Shown here: positions 22,269 through 33,470 of the stretch, piece by piece
Position numbering within the stretch: the first letter of the stretch is position 1
Layout of the letters: each line of letters starts with the position of its first letter
Source: Cordilura impudica
Lineage: Eukaryota > Arthropoda > Insecta > Diptera > Scathophagidae
Reading direction: 5' to 3'
NCBI GenBank assembly: GCA_963682025.1
Contig: OY821517.1
Location: 302,305,344-302,369,343, forward strand
DNA: 64,000 nucleotides
The notes under the pieces: model-generated
Seen by the model: only the letters and a program-made list of their open reading frames with translations
The model's database searches: none
Told to the model about the DNA's origin: nothing
Made by a program: the position numbers and the translations under genes

Positions 22269-23273
22269 TTAAAAGCCGGTATATCCACCCTTATTTTCAA
22301 TTATTTTGTTGACTCTTTTTGGCATGCTGGCAATAAGTTTCCTGCAGGTCTCTACTGGTATTTCATACCAAGTTTTTTTAACAAAATCCCATAATTGATC
22401 CTTATTTTTAAAAACCTCCTTTCCAATTCTTTGTTTTAACTCTCCCCAAAGATTTTCGATCGGGTTTAAGTCCGGAGATTGACTTGGCCAGTCGAGAAGG
22501 GCCACATGATTATCTTGGAACCAATCCTTTACCAACTTAGAAGTATGCTTTGGATCGTTATCCTGCTGGAATATCCATCTAAGAGGCATACTTTCCTCAG
22601 CATAGGTCAACATCGTATTTTCCAATATGTCTTTGTAGTGGATTCTGGTCATAGTGTCGGTAATTCGATGTATCGGACCGACACCATACCACGAGAAACA
22701 ACCCCATACCATAATATTGCCGCCCCCGTGCTTGACAGTCTTTTTTGTAAAGCGAACATGAAATTCTTTACCTTTAGGGCGTCGAACATTCCGGGCACAG
22801 TCGTTTCCAAATAAATTAATTTTTGTTTCATCGCTCCACAAAATTTTTCGCCATTTTTTTTCACCATCTGCTCCGGACCAATTGGAATGTCTTCTTGCAA
22901 ACGCCAACCTAGCCTTTAAATTTTTTTGTCTAAGCAGAGGGACTCTTCTGGCTATCCGTCCTGGTAAACCAGCTTTTTGTAGTCTACGACGAACCGTTCG
23001 CGATGAAATTACATTTCCAATATCTGCTGAAATCGATCTTGAAGACACAAATGGGTCCTTCTTCGCAAGAGTTACAATAAGGATATCTGTTGTTTTTGAT
23101 GTTTTCTTGGGTCTTCCGCGAGTTTCGAGGGTATTTTTAGGCTTTAAAGCATTTTGTACAAAAAATAGCGATCGATTCATAATTTCTGCTACAGAACGTA
23201 GACTTTTGCCACTTTCTCTTAGTCTTGAAACAATTCTTCTCTCCTCCGATGAACAATGACTTTTTCGACCCAT
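22269..23273 (-). CDS. Tc1-like transposase, DD34E, apparently intact
   Basis: 334 codons from the ATG at 23273 (MGRKSHCSSEERRI); an upstream TTG at 23291 is in frame but is unlikely to be the start. The N-terminal paired-like DNA-binding region runs over about the first 110 residues, with a GRPKK basic hook (AT-hook-like) near residue 54. The DDE domain has Asp in ILWSDETKINLFG (about 148), Asp in IFQQDNDPKHTS (about 238) and Glu in SPDLNPIENLWGELK (about 273). The last two are 34 residues apart, as in Tc1. A glycine-rich KHGGGNIMVWGCFS block is present. No stop or frameshift, usual Tc1 length. It would move its own element into TA sites. Activity is inferred from integrity only. Confidence 0.94.
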   Translation of the reverse strand: MGRKSHCSSEERRIVSRLRESGKSLRSVAEIMNRSLFFVQNALKPKNTLETRGRPKKTSKTTDILIVTLAKKDPFVSSRSISADIGNVISSRTVRRRLQKAGLPGRIARRVPLLRQKNLKARLAFARRHSNWSGADGEKKWRKILWSDETKINLFGNDCARNVRRPKGKEFHVRFTKKTVKHGGGNIMVWGCFSWYGVGPIHRITDTMTRIHYKDILENTMLTYAEESMPLRWIFQQDNDPKHTSKLVKDWFQDNHVALLDWPSQSPDLNPIENLWGELKQRIGKEVFKNKDQLWDFVKKTWYEIPVETCRKLIASMPKRVNKIIENKGGYTGF

Positions 23274-23383
23274 CGCTGATAGTTTTTCCAAATATTTCTT
23301 TATAAATAGAGATTAACAACAGTGCAATAACTAGCCTTTTCAAAAAAATAGAGTAGACTTCGAAAATATTAAAGAATTCAGCA

Positions 23384-23404
23384 ATGTATTTATTATTTTG
23401 ACCA
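23384..23404. promoter_or_regulatory. Inner transposase-site repeat, right IR/DR
   Basis: Mirror counterpart of the left inner repeat, about 200 bp inside the right end. Confidence 0.65.
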
Positions 23405-23817
23405 AGTACTGAAAACACATCTGCACAAAACTAACACACAATGAAAATAATGGGGAAGCCCCAGTTTTGTTTTTACTTTTAAAGGCATTGCCATATTATA
23501 GTTATTTAAAGAAAAAATAATTGCCATGTTTACTTTGTGTTAAAGTAACCAAAATTACATACAAAGAAAAAATAAGCAGGTGTACTTATTTTTTTGACCA
23601 TATGTGTATGTGCTAATATTATTACACTCTTGTCAATTATTATTCTATTGACATTTATTTCTCCGTTAATTTTGGTATGTTTGGTATACTTTAAAAATTA
23701 GTTTCAATTGTTTTTTGTTTTTATCTTGCTAGGTTCTGTTGAAAAGATTGTTAATAACGTACATTGGATGATGCTTTTTTAATAAAATTTCCTTTATTTT
23801 ATTTATATTGTTTTTTT

Positions 23818-24620
23818 TACCACTAAGTGGTCAAGGTATAATGACTTTGTGCTGATATTTGTAACTACCAAAAATATTTTCCCTAGACCCATCTTTATCG
23901 ACTCAGAATCAATTTCTGAGTCGATTTAGCGATGTCCGTCCTTAAGTCTGTCCATCCTTCCGTCCATGTAAAACTTGTTATCATACTACAGGTGCAAATA
24001 TGAATACATATTTTGATTTTCTCTTAGCCACGGGATGAACGCTATTGAAATTGGTGAAAATCGATTCATGTTCAGACCTAGTCCCCATACAAATGACTTT
24101 ATTTGCCATAGCATGTGTATGTTTATTACATCTATTTATCATTTGTTCAAAAATAGCCCTATATGACAATTCTTAGTCATAGCCCCCCTATATAAAGCTA
24201 ATTCCCGAACTTCGCTTAAATCTATCAAAAAACAAAAAAATTGCACAGATATTTCTTATTTATTATTTATTTATTTATTTAATAACTATGTAATAATAAA
24301 TTATTACAAAATTATATTAAGTAAGCACTAGCTGCTAAGGCCATCGGCTCAGATATTTCTTAAATTTAGTTTGTCCATGTTTGTGCAAAAAATAAGTGAC
24401 TTTACCAAATATGGTCAGGATCGGTCCATTTTTCGACCTAGTCTTCATATAAATATGTCATCAGATATGAACTTTTTTTATATCCGAAGGCAAAATTTCA
24501 AATTTCGTTTATGCTTATTTTCTATATCTAGTTTGTTAGACATAAGAAATAGGGTCTCTGAACGCATGGTATAGGGTATCTTATTGTTGGTCTAGACCGA
24601 CTATAAATTTCTTACTTGTT
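23818..24620 (+). mobile_element. HINE copy 3, carrying a LINE tail
   Basis: From TTACCACTAAGTGGTCAAGG to the palindrome and CTTACTTGTT. The (GTCC)n core is degenerate. It contains a 91-bp LINE-tail insertion at 24259-24349. Relatively old copy. Confidence 0.8.
24259..24349 (-). mobile_element. 5'-truncated LINE 3' end with target duplication
   Basis: Flanked by CAGATATTTCTTA (24246-24258 and 24350-24362), a 13-bp target duplication within a HINE. Read on the minus strand it starts AGCCGATGGCCTTAGCAGCT and ends in a (TAAA)n tail, the pattern of a severely truncated non-LTR retrotransposon 3' UTR. Confidence 0.8.
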
Positions 24621-24621
24621 A

Positions 24622-24880
24622 TGATTGCGTTAGAAATTAAATCAGGCTCAATATCAAATGATTTTACTTTAAATAAAGCAAAAAACATGGGCACATTTGT
24701 GTCAAAAATTAATCTATATTCTGCAAGACAGAAGCTGTTTCGGGTCGAGTCACCAACCCTCATCAGAACCAAAAGCAGTAGATAGTTTGGTTGGCAAAAA
24801 GTTTCTTTCATATACCTTTGCTATGAAACCAACCTGTAATGCAGAATATAGATCATATAGATGGAAAAAAAAATTTTGTA
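24622..24880 (-). repeat. Dispersed repeat R with a hammerhead-like motif, copy 1
   Basis: Similar over ~200 bp to 56342-56560 (shared TCAGGCTCAATATCAAATG, CTATATTCTGCA, CACCAACCCTCATCAG). Around 24826-24855 the sequence AACCTGTAATGCAGAATATA repeats part of the family in the opposite orientation, so the copy is rearranged or was inserted next to another. Family not identified; a Penelope-like element terminus or a retrozyme is my leading guess. Confidence 0.55.
24725..24771 (-). ncRNA. Hammerhead-like motif in repeat R, copy 1 (deleted)
   Basis: Minus strand: CTGATGA (24766-24760), stem II GGGTTG/CGACCC with a six-base loop (24759-24742), then GAAAC. Compared with the 56.5-kb copy, about seven bases are missing after ACAGC, removing the predicted cleavage position and the 3' strand of stem I. 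Core kept, ribozyme presumably dead. Confidence 0.5.
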
Positions 24881-24889
24881 GGACGTACA

Positions 24890-25017
24890 GCTAAAAATTA
24901 AAACATTATCCACTCACTATGGGAAAATCTGATACACCCCTATAAAGACGACAACAATTGTTTCAACCAAATTTATTAAAAAAATCCAAAATAATTCATT
25001 AGCAGTTATAGAAAAAT
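24890..25017 (-). repeat. Inverted-repeat partner of 26708-26840
   Basis: Its reverse complement shares TATAACTGCTAATGAA, AATAAATTTGGTTGAAACAA and TTGTTGTCGT with 26708-26840. Two HINE copies lie between the partners. Identity of the family unknown. Confidence 0.7.
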
Positions 25018-25806
25018 AACAAGTAAGAAAATTATAGTCGGTCTAGACCGACTATACGATACCCTATACCATGCCCTATCTCTTAGGCCCAACTAACTGG
25101 TCATAGAAAATAAGCAAAAACCAAATTTGAGTCTAATTTTTATTAATTTTTTTGGCTGCAGACATGAAAAAGTTCATATCGGATGCTAGATCTATATGGG
25201 GACTAGGTCCAAAAATGGACCGATCCTGATCATGTTTGGTAAAGTCTCTTGTATTTTGCAAAAATATATACAAACAAAATCTGAGAAGAATCAGTGCAAT
25301 ATTTTTGTTTTTTAATAGATTTAAGTGAAGATCGGGAAGCAGCTCTATATGGAGCCAAAGGGATCATTTTTGGACTACACACTCATGGACGTAATAAACG
25401 CATAAAAAACCCAATTTGAGTAAGATCTATATGACAATTTGGATCTTATGGCAATTTATGTCGATTTCATAGGGGTAATTTGTATGGGGGCTAGGTCTGA
25501 ACATGGACCGCTTATTACCAATTTCAATAGCGTTCATCCCATGGCCGATAAAAGCTTATATACCGAATTTCATCAAAATATATTCATATTTGCGACCTGC
25601 AGTTTGATTACAAGCTTTACATGGACACACAGACGGACGGACGGACGGACGGACGGACGGACGGACGGACATTGTTAAATCAACTCAGAAAGTGATTCTG
25701 ATTCGATCGGTACAATTAAAGATGGGTCTAGGTCAAATATTTTTGGTTGTTACAAACAGCAGCACAAAGTCATTATACCCAAACCACATAGTGGTATAGG
25801 GTATAA
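25018..25806 (-). mobile_element. HINE copy 4
   Basis: Full length. (GGAC)n tract of about nine units at 25632-25668, the longest in the window. Followed by the next copy in the same orientation after 37 bp. Confidence 0.9.
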
Positions 25807-25843
25807 AAAGATAATAATAAAAATAAAAAAATAATGAAATTAA

Positions 25844-26636
25844 AACAAGTAAGAAAATTATAGTCGGTCTAGACCGACTATACGATACCCTATACCATGC
25901 GTTTAGAAACCCTATCTCTTAGGCCCAACTAACTGGACATTGAAAATAAACAAAAACAAAATTTGAGTGAGATTTTTATTAATTTTTTTGGCTGCAGATA
26001 TGAAAAAGTTCATATCGGATGCTATATCTATAAAGGGACTAGGTCCAAAAATGGACCGATCCTGATCATGTTTGGTAAAGTCTCTTGTATTTTGCAAAAA
26101 TATGTAGAAACAAAATTTGAGAAGAATCAGTGCAATATTTTTGTTTTTTAATAGATTTAAGTGAAGATCGGGAAGCAGCTCCATATGGGGTCAAAGGGAT
26201 AATTTTTTGACTACTCATTAGTGGATGTAATGAACGCATACAAACCCAATTTGAGTAAGATCTATATGACAATTTGGATCTTATGGCAATTTATGTCGAT
26301 TTCATATGGGTAATTTGTATGGGGGCTACATCTGAACATGGACCGATTCTCACCAATTTCAATAGCGTTCATCCCATTGCCGATAAAAGCTTATATACCA
26401 AATTTCATCAAAATATATTCATATTTGCGACCTGCAGTTTGATTACAAGCTTTACATGGACACACAGACGGACGGACGGACGGACGGACGGACGGACATT
26501 GTTAAAACAACTCAGAAAGTGATTCTGATTCGATCGGTATAATTAAAGATGGGTCTAGGTCAAATATTTTTGGTTGTTGCAAACAGCAGCACAAAGTCAT
26601 TATACCCAAACCACATAGTGGTATAGGGTATAAAAA
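25844..26636 (-). mobile_element. HINE copy 5
   Basis: Full length, head-to-tail with copy 4. Belongs to the near-identical young group with the copies at 31.9, 33.5, 35.9 and 41.4 kb. Confidence 0.92.
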
Positions 26637-26707
26637 TAATAAAAAAAACCAAATTAATTCATAAACAACATATAAAATTTCTCTGTTTTCAATTTTATTA
26701 CTATTTT

Positions 26708-26840
26708 AAATTTTTTTATAACTGCTAATGAAGTATTTTAGATTTTGTTAATAAATTTGGTTGAAACAATTGTTGTCGTTTTTGTGTATCAGATTTTTCC
26801 GATCGCGAGTGGATCAGGTTTAAATTTTTAGCTGCGTTCA
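26708..26840 (+). repeat. Inverted-repeat partner of 24890-25017
   Basis: See the partner. Homology starts at TATAACTGCTAATGAAGT just after the right end of HINE copy 5 and fades near 26840. Confidence 0.7.
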
Positions 26841-27180
26841 AGAACATGAATTGGAAATAAAGTTGTACTCGAACTTGTTTTTTGTTCATGTTCTGTTTTT
26901 TTTTTAGCAGTACACGTGCAAGAGCACGAACTTTAAAAAAAGCTACACTCGAGCCTGTGTTGTTTATGTATATTCGAAACATAAAATACGTGATAGAATC
27001 ATGTTCGTGTACATAACCAAATATTAAAAAGAAACATATTCTTAATTGTGTTCGGCACCGTACAAAATTTAGAAACACACATAATTGATATGAAAATAAA
27101 AATTTGTGTTGGCTGCTTTAGAACAGAACATTGTGTGTTTGATGTGTGTATTTTCTGAACCTTGGTTTTAAACTCATTTT
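26841..27180. other. Unannotated stretch
   Basis: Duplicated phrases around 'GAACATG...ACGTGCAAGAGCACGAACTTTAAAA' hint at an old tandem structure. A 117-codon minus-strand frame (27078-26725) shows no domain. Confidence 0.4.
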
Positions 27181-27343
27181 TTTTTAGAGAATTTTCTTTT
27201 TAAAGAAAATGCAAATTTTGTAGAATATACACTTCTTAGCAAAAGTTCTTTAAAAATACTTTTCGAAGAAAAGGAACTTTTTCAGGAAGTCTTTTTTTTT
27301 TTAAGAAAGAATTCTTTTAAAGAAGGGTACATTTTAAAGAAAA
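27181..27343. repeat. Degenerate reversed array fragment
   Basis: TTTTTAAAGAAAA and AGAAGGGTAC units. The block is interrupted by Helitron copy D and continues at 27709. Confidence 0.6.
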
Positions 27344-27708
27344 CTAGCAGATTCCAGCGCTCGAAATTCGAGTGGAATTTCTAGGCAACTATATTTTTCA
27401 ACTTAGCCAATTCACAAACCAAACTTTTATGGTTTATTTTTGATATGAATGAAGATAACAAACTCATTAACAAACACATTAGCATATTTAATAAAACACA
27501 CATAGCATATGTATAGTTTTATATATGTGTTAGTAGCAATTTTAAATGCAATTTTCTCAAAATAAAGGAAAAAATTAAAACATCTGTAAATCTGCAAAAC
27601 AGCTAAAAAGAAATACTTTTCAAATAATATACGTTTGGTCAAAATCGGATAAAACGGTAGAACAAAACATCGGTCACAAGAAATCGCCTAGCCTATTAAT
27701 ATTATAAA
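27344..27708 (-). mobile_element. Non-autonomous Helitron, copy D
   Basis: CTAG at 27347-27344 with the hairpin. At the other end the expected TC reads TT (27708-27707), a likely point mutation. The body matches copy B closely. It splits the degenerate array between A and T. Confidence 0.8.
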
Positions 27709-28190
27709 TGTATATTTTTTAGTAAATGTACTTTTCAGCGATTGTAATTTTTTAAAGAGGAGTCACTTTCGAAGAAAATTTACTTTTTTTTGGGAAATGA
27801 TACCATTTAAAAAAAATATTATAATTTTTAAGAAAAGTTATTTATTTAAGAACGTGCACTTTATTCAGAAAAGGCTCTTTTTCAGAAAATTTAATTTATT
27901 AAGATAGTTTTTTTTAAAAAAGATACTTTTTTTTTTAGGAATATGTACTGTTGGAAGGTACTTTTCTAAGAAAGGAAACTTTTGAGATAACGCACTTTTT
28001 TTTATCAAATTAGTTTTTTAAGAAAAGTACTTTTTAAATAAAATGTATTTTTAAGAAAAGATAATTTTTTAAAGAAAAGGTACTTTTAAGAAAATGGCAC
28101 TTTAAAAAAATTTACCTATTTTGGAAAAGGTCCTTTTTAAGAAAGGCAGTTTTTAAGAAAAGGTACTTTTTAAAGAAAAGGTTTTGATGG
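27709..28190. repeat. Degenerate reversed array, continuation
   Basis: Array units resume directly after Helitron D, ending with AAAAGGTACTTTTTAAAGAA before 28190. Confidence 0.7.
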
Positions 28191-28438
28191 CGAAGCTGAG
28201 GTCTACTACTCAGCAGTGCCAACTTTTTTCAAGCAAAAATCGCAAAAGGTACCTAAAAAGCGTTAAATTAGAATGAAACTAAAAGCGCTAAAAAGCGCTG
28301 GTATTTGATGTTGGGGTTTAAGAGAACATCAATACAAAATGTAGAATGAGTAAAACTTTTTTATTACAACTGTTCGTTTTCAAATAAAACATTTTTTTTT
28401 GTCTCACGTCCGCCCTTTCCATATAAAATTGTAATTTT

Positions 28439-29205
28439 TTATACCCTATACCACTATGTGGTTTGGGTATAATGACTTTGTGCTGCTGTTTGTAACTACC
28501 AAAAATATTTGACCTAGACCCATCTTTCATTATACCGATCGACTCAGAATCACTTTTTGAGTCGATTTAGCGATGTCCGTCCTTCTGTCCGTCTATGTGT
28601 CCATATAAACCTTGTAATCAAACTACAGGTCCTAAATATGAATATATATTGATGAAATTTGTTAAATAAGCTTTTACCGGCCATAAGATGAACTGGTGAA
28701 ATTCGGTCCATATTCAGACTTAGTCCCCATACAAATGACCCCTATGAAATCGAATAAATTGCCATAAGATCCAAATTATCAGATAGATCTCAGTCAAATT
28801 GGGTTTGTATGTATTTATTATATCCATTAATCAGTTATGCAAAAATATCTCTATAGGACAATTCTTAGTCATAGGCCTCATACAGAGCTGCTTCCCGATC
28901 TTCACTTAAATCTATGAAAACGCAAAAATATTGCACAGATTCTTCCCAAATTTGTTTTGTTTACATTTTTTCAAAATATAAGTGACTTTACCAAATATGG
29001 TCAGAATCAGTCCATTTTTTGACCTAGTCCCCATATAAATATAGCACCCGATATGAATTTTTTGATATCTGCAGCCAAAAAATTAATAACAAAGCGTTTC
29101 TCATATTTGGTTTATGCTTATTTTCTATATCCAATTAGTTGGACCGAAGGGGTAGGGTCTAGGTGTAGGTTATCGTATAGTCGGTCTAATTTTCTTACTT
29201 GTTTT
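28439..29205 (+). mobile_element. HINE copy 6
   Basis: Complete except that the terminal palindrome is shortened to GTATAGTCGGTCTAA before TTTTCTTACTTGTTTT, so one arm was deleted. Confidence 0.88.
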
Positions 29206-29427
29206 ATGTTTGAAGTGAATTAATTTTAGCAGAAATGTTTGATGGAATTTTAGAATTAAAACAACATTAATTTTAATATGTATTAATAAATTACAGAATT
29301 ATATAAACTGAATACTCTCTCGACTTCACAGTTTGGGTAGGGTAAAGTCAATTTATCTATAACGTAACTTGATAATTCTAGAATTGGATATTCATTGATT
29401 GACTTTTTGAAGTTAACCCTTTCACGA

Positions 29428-29575
29428 ACGAACGTAAACTGCTGGAAAATTTATGGTTTTTTTGTGGATTCCTAAGTAGGAATACACAAAAAAAACTGCT
29501 GGAAAATTTATGGTTTTTTGGTGGATTCCTAAGTACGAATCCACAAAAAAAAACACAAATTTTCCAGCAGTTTAA
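29428..29575. repeat. Perfect-looking small palindrome with duplicated half
   Basis: AACTGCTGGAAAATTTATGG... is followed by its near-identical repeat (29492) and then by the reverse complement ...AAATTTTCCAGCAGTTT (29559-29575). The last ~85 bp can fold into a long hairpin around GGATTCCTAAGTACGAATCC. Probably a palindromic MITE with one arm duplicated. Confidence 0.7.
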
Positions 29576-29732
29576 ACAAAACATTTCTAAACAAAAGTGT
29601 CGTCAAAAATATTTTTGTTATATTCCTTCAAGGAAAAAATCCATGGGACATATATATCCCACTGGTCGTCAACGGTCAAAATTAGCAACTAATTTACTCT
29701 GCTCAAAGCAAGTCAGTGATTTTTGTTTGTAT

Positions 29733-30534
29733 TTATACCCTATACCACTATGTGGTTTGAGTATAATGACTTTGTGCTGCTGTTTGTAACTACCTAAAAT
29801 ATTTGACCTAGAGCCATCTTTTATTATACCGATCAACTCAGGATCACTTTCTGAGTCGCTTTAGCAATGTCCGTCCGTCCGTCCGTCCGTCTGTGTGTCC
29901 ATGTAAAGCTTGTAATCAAACTACAGGTAGCAAATATGAATATATTTTGATGAAATTTGGTATATAAGCTTTCATCGGCCATAGGACGAATGCTATTGAA
30001 ATTGGTGAAATTCGGTCCATGTTCAGACCTAGTCCCCATACAAATGACCCCTATAAAACCGACATGAAGTGCCATTAGATCCAAATTATAATATAGATCT
30101 CAGTCAAATTGGGTTTGTATGTGTTTATTATATCCAATAATCAGTAGTCGAAAAATAATCCCTATAGGACAATTCTTAGTCATAGGCTCTATATAGAGCT
30201 GCTTCCCAATCTTCACTTAAATCTATGAAAAAACAAAAATATTGCACAGATTTTTCCCAAATTTGGTTTGTATATATTTTTTCAAAGTGCAACTAACTTT
30301 ACCAAATATGATCAGGATCGGTCCATATGTCGACCTAGTCCCCATATAAATATAGCATCCGATATGAACTTTTTCATATTTGCAGCCAAAAAAATTTATA
30401 AAAATCCCACTCAAATTTAGTTTATGCTAATTTTCTATATCGAATTAGTTGGACCGAAAGATAGGGTCTCTAAGCCATGGTATAGGGTATCGTATAGTCG
30501 GTCTAGACCGACTATAATTTTCTTACTTGTTTTT
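29733..30534 (+). mobile_element. HINE copy 7
   Basis: Full length with intact 18-bp palindrome at 30495-30512 and a four-unit (GTCC)n tract near 29871. Confidence 0.9.
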
Positions 30535-31164
30535 AAATAAATAACTGTAGTTTTGGTTTTGTATTTGTTGTAAATTTTTAAATATAGATCACAGAGAATC
30601 GGTTACTACTTTTGTAGTTTGTACTAAAAATGGAAAGGAAAATCGTTCCTTTTGTAAAAAACCTTTTTGTTTCACAAAAAACTGTAATTGAATCGAAGAT
30701 TACCATGTTATATCAAAATTTTAATGTCTTTGGTTCAATAACGTCCGAATTAATGACATCCAAATAAGATTAAATAAAAAAAACACAATTTTCAGGCTTT
30801 GGGGTCACCGTCTTAGTTCCTGAGAATACATGTGCCAACTTTTGTGGTAGGGTCTGAAAGCTAAAACTATTCTCTGTCGACACAAGCCAGCTTTAAAAAT
30901 AATCGGTTGGAAAATGTGGCAAATATAAGAAAAAATAAAAATGGGGCATATATATCCCATTGGGCATGAAAGAGTTGAGTAATTCAATCTACAATAAATT
31001 GGTTCCATCTCTAGTTTTGCATTTATTTAGTTTAAAATTGTTAAAATTAATAATATCTTAAAAATTTTTTTTTTTTTAAAAGGCACTAAACGGAAGAAAA
31101 TTCGATTTTTGGGTCGTCCAAAAGCGCTAAATCTAGCGAGAAAAACGCTAAGTTGGTATCGCTG

Positions 31165-31860
31165 CTTCTACTGATAACTACTTTTATTAGTTTATTATTA
31201 TTTTTAAATAAAAATGATCTCTCAATGTACAAGCTACCAGTACACTAATGATATCATACAAGATTTCAAAGTTAGGAATAATAATTGTTTTTGTTTTGAG
31301 GAAATATTTAATTTTGGTTTGGGATAAGAACACTTTTTTTTTCATGACATTAAGGCAAGCGGACATTGTTCTAGCGTTTAAGAAAGTGATTCTGGTTTTA
31401 TTGGTGAAACATGACCACAAAATGGCATTTGCCACAGAGCGGTGTAGAGAAAACAAATAATAAAACGAACTCAATTTTTCCAATATTTACAAACAACACT
31501 CATACATTAAACGTTTACATTTTCATAGTTTTTTTTTTGTTTATAACAAACGGGAATACATTCAAGGCCAAACAAACAAATTTTTCGCATAAAATCTTTT
31601 GAATTATAATTAGAGCATCGTGCGGCAAAATATAATTTTGTGGTTGTAAACATTCAAAAATGTAATATACGAGTTTAGTGTGAAAGAAACAAAGGGATTA
31701 CTAAATTTGTTATGAAATGAAATACCCGAGTCTTTTAGTTTATTCTATATCTTCCCTTGGCAGAAATGGTTTTACGCAGAGCATATACACATTTGCATTT
31801 ACAACTCAGGAAATTATTACTGTTTATTAGAAAATTAAATCGCATGCATCAACATATATT
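31165..31860. other. Unannotated AT-rich stretch
   Basis: Short overlapping frames at 31187-31602 on both strands have no domain. No repeat recognised. Confidence 0.4.
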
Positions 31861-32643
31861 TTTATACCCTATACCACTATGTGGTTTGGGTATAATGACT
31901 TTGTGCTGCTGTTTGTAACAACCAAAAATATTTGACCTAGACCCATCTTTAATTATACCGATCGAATCAGAATCACTTTCTGAGTTGATTTAACAATGTC
32001 CGTCCGTCCGTCCGTCCGTCTGTGTGTCCATGTAAACCTTCTAATCAAACTGCAGGTCGCAAATATGAATATATTTTGATGAAATTTGGGATGTACTCTT
32101 TTATCGGCTATAGGATGAACGCTATTGAAATTGGTGAGAATCGGTCCATGTTCAGACCTAGCCCCCATACAAATTACCCATACGAAATCGACATAAATTG
32201 CCATAAGATCCAAATTGTCATATAGATCTTACTCAAATTGGGTTTGTATGCGTTCATTACATCCATGAATGAGTAGTCCAAAAATGATCCCTTCGATCCC
32301 ATATAGAGCTGCTACCCGATCTTCACTTAAATCTATTAAAAAACAAAAATATTTCACTGATTCTTCTCAAATTTTGTTGGTATATATTTTTGCAAAATAC
32401 AAGAGACTTTACCAAACATGATCAGGATCGGTCCATTTTTGGACCTTGTCCCCATATAAATATAGCATCCGATATGAACTTTTTCATATCTGCAGCCAAA
32501 AAAATTAATAAAAATCCCACTCAAATTTGGCTTTTGCTTATTTTCTATGTCCAGTTAGTTGGGCCTAAGAGATAGGGTTTCTAAACGCATGGCATAGGGT
32601 ATCGTATAGTCGGTCTAGACCGACTATAATTATCTTACTTGTT
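31861..32643 (+). mobile_element. HINE copy 8
   Basis: Full length, member of the young near-identical group, flanked by T runs on both sides. Confidence 0.92.
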
Positions 32644-33470
32644 TTTTCTTAAAAATTGTGAAAATATAGTTTTTTCCGATTTATCTTGCCAACTTAAGAT
32701 CATATTATAATGACAATTTACAAGAAAAAAAAAATTCTTATATCAGATTATTATATTTTTATCTTTATATTTTTCAAAGGACATCTAAACAGATCTTTTA
32801 AGGAAACTTCCGATAAATGTAAATATATTAACCTAAGTTTGTGAATTTCTAATTTTTTTTTAAATTTATCTTAAATATTTCTTTGGGTGTATGATTTTCT
32901 CATAATTTGCTTGAATTTTTAGTATTAAAACAAAATATACAAAAAACAAACATGATGTTCGTAGACATTAACATGACTGCACTAACGATACGAGTTCCCA
33001 CTAATATACTTGCCCAATAACAAATTAATAATCAACTACACCCACGCCTGATGATACCATAGTTTTCTGTCTGTATGTGTTTAATTAAAAAATTTTATAA
33101 TTTTATAATTAAATGTCGTATTTTGTAATGACACTTAATATGACATAAATTTGTTGTCATTTTGTTATCTGATTTATTCAGTGAAAAAATGAGAAACATT
33201 TATTTAGTACGTATGAATTGTTTATTTCGAAAGTGGCAAAAGTCATTAAAAAAATTATAATAAATTAAATTATAATTTAACGGTACCTTTTCTTTTTAAA
33301 TCTAAAACACATCGGGAAAAATTGGCAAATATAGTGATTTTTCAATGACTGTTGAAATTGTTTATACTGTCGTTCCTTAATACATGTACCCATCACTTGT
33401 TTATTGCTTACAAAGTACCAATTATTTAAATTGACAATATCAAAGTAATTAATGGAAAATTGAAAATTAA
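32644..33470. other. Unannotated AT-rich stretch
   Basis: Nothing recognised. A 65-codon minus-strand frame at 33474-33277 has no domain. Confidence 0.45.

Larger units (their letters stand above)
21975..23606 (-). mobile_element. Tc1-like transposon, DD34E, complete, IR/DR-type ends
   Basis: 1,632 bp between TA duplications (21973-21974 and 23607-23608). Outer ends: CACATATGGTCAAAATAATA on the left, CACATATGGTCAAAAAAATA (reversed) on the right. About 200 bp inside each end a second copy of the motif occurs: TGGACAAAATAATAAGTACA at 22176-22195 and, reversed, TGGTCAAAATAATAAATACA near 23384-23404. This is the IR/DR arrangement known from Sleeping Beauty-type and some insect Tc1 elements, where each end holds two transposase sites. 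It encloses an intact gene on the minus strand. Confidence 0.92.
28211..31164. mobile_element. Possible hAT-like non-autonomous element hosting two HINEs
   Basis: Left end CAGCAGTGCCAACTT (28211). Right end reversed CAGCGATACCAACTT (31164). Both ends carry subterminal GCGCT/AAAAACGCTA-type motifs (left near 28257-28305, right near 31121-31148), as hAT transposase sites often do. The flanks CTACTACT and CTTCTACT are similar but not identical, so an 8-bp duplication is only suggested. No transposase found; after removing the two HINEs about 1.4 kb remains. Confidence 0.4.

Noticed and set aside
33045..33090. CTGATGATACCATAG as another hammerhead
   Set aside because: No GAAA after a stem II and no stem I partner.
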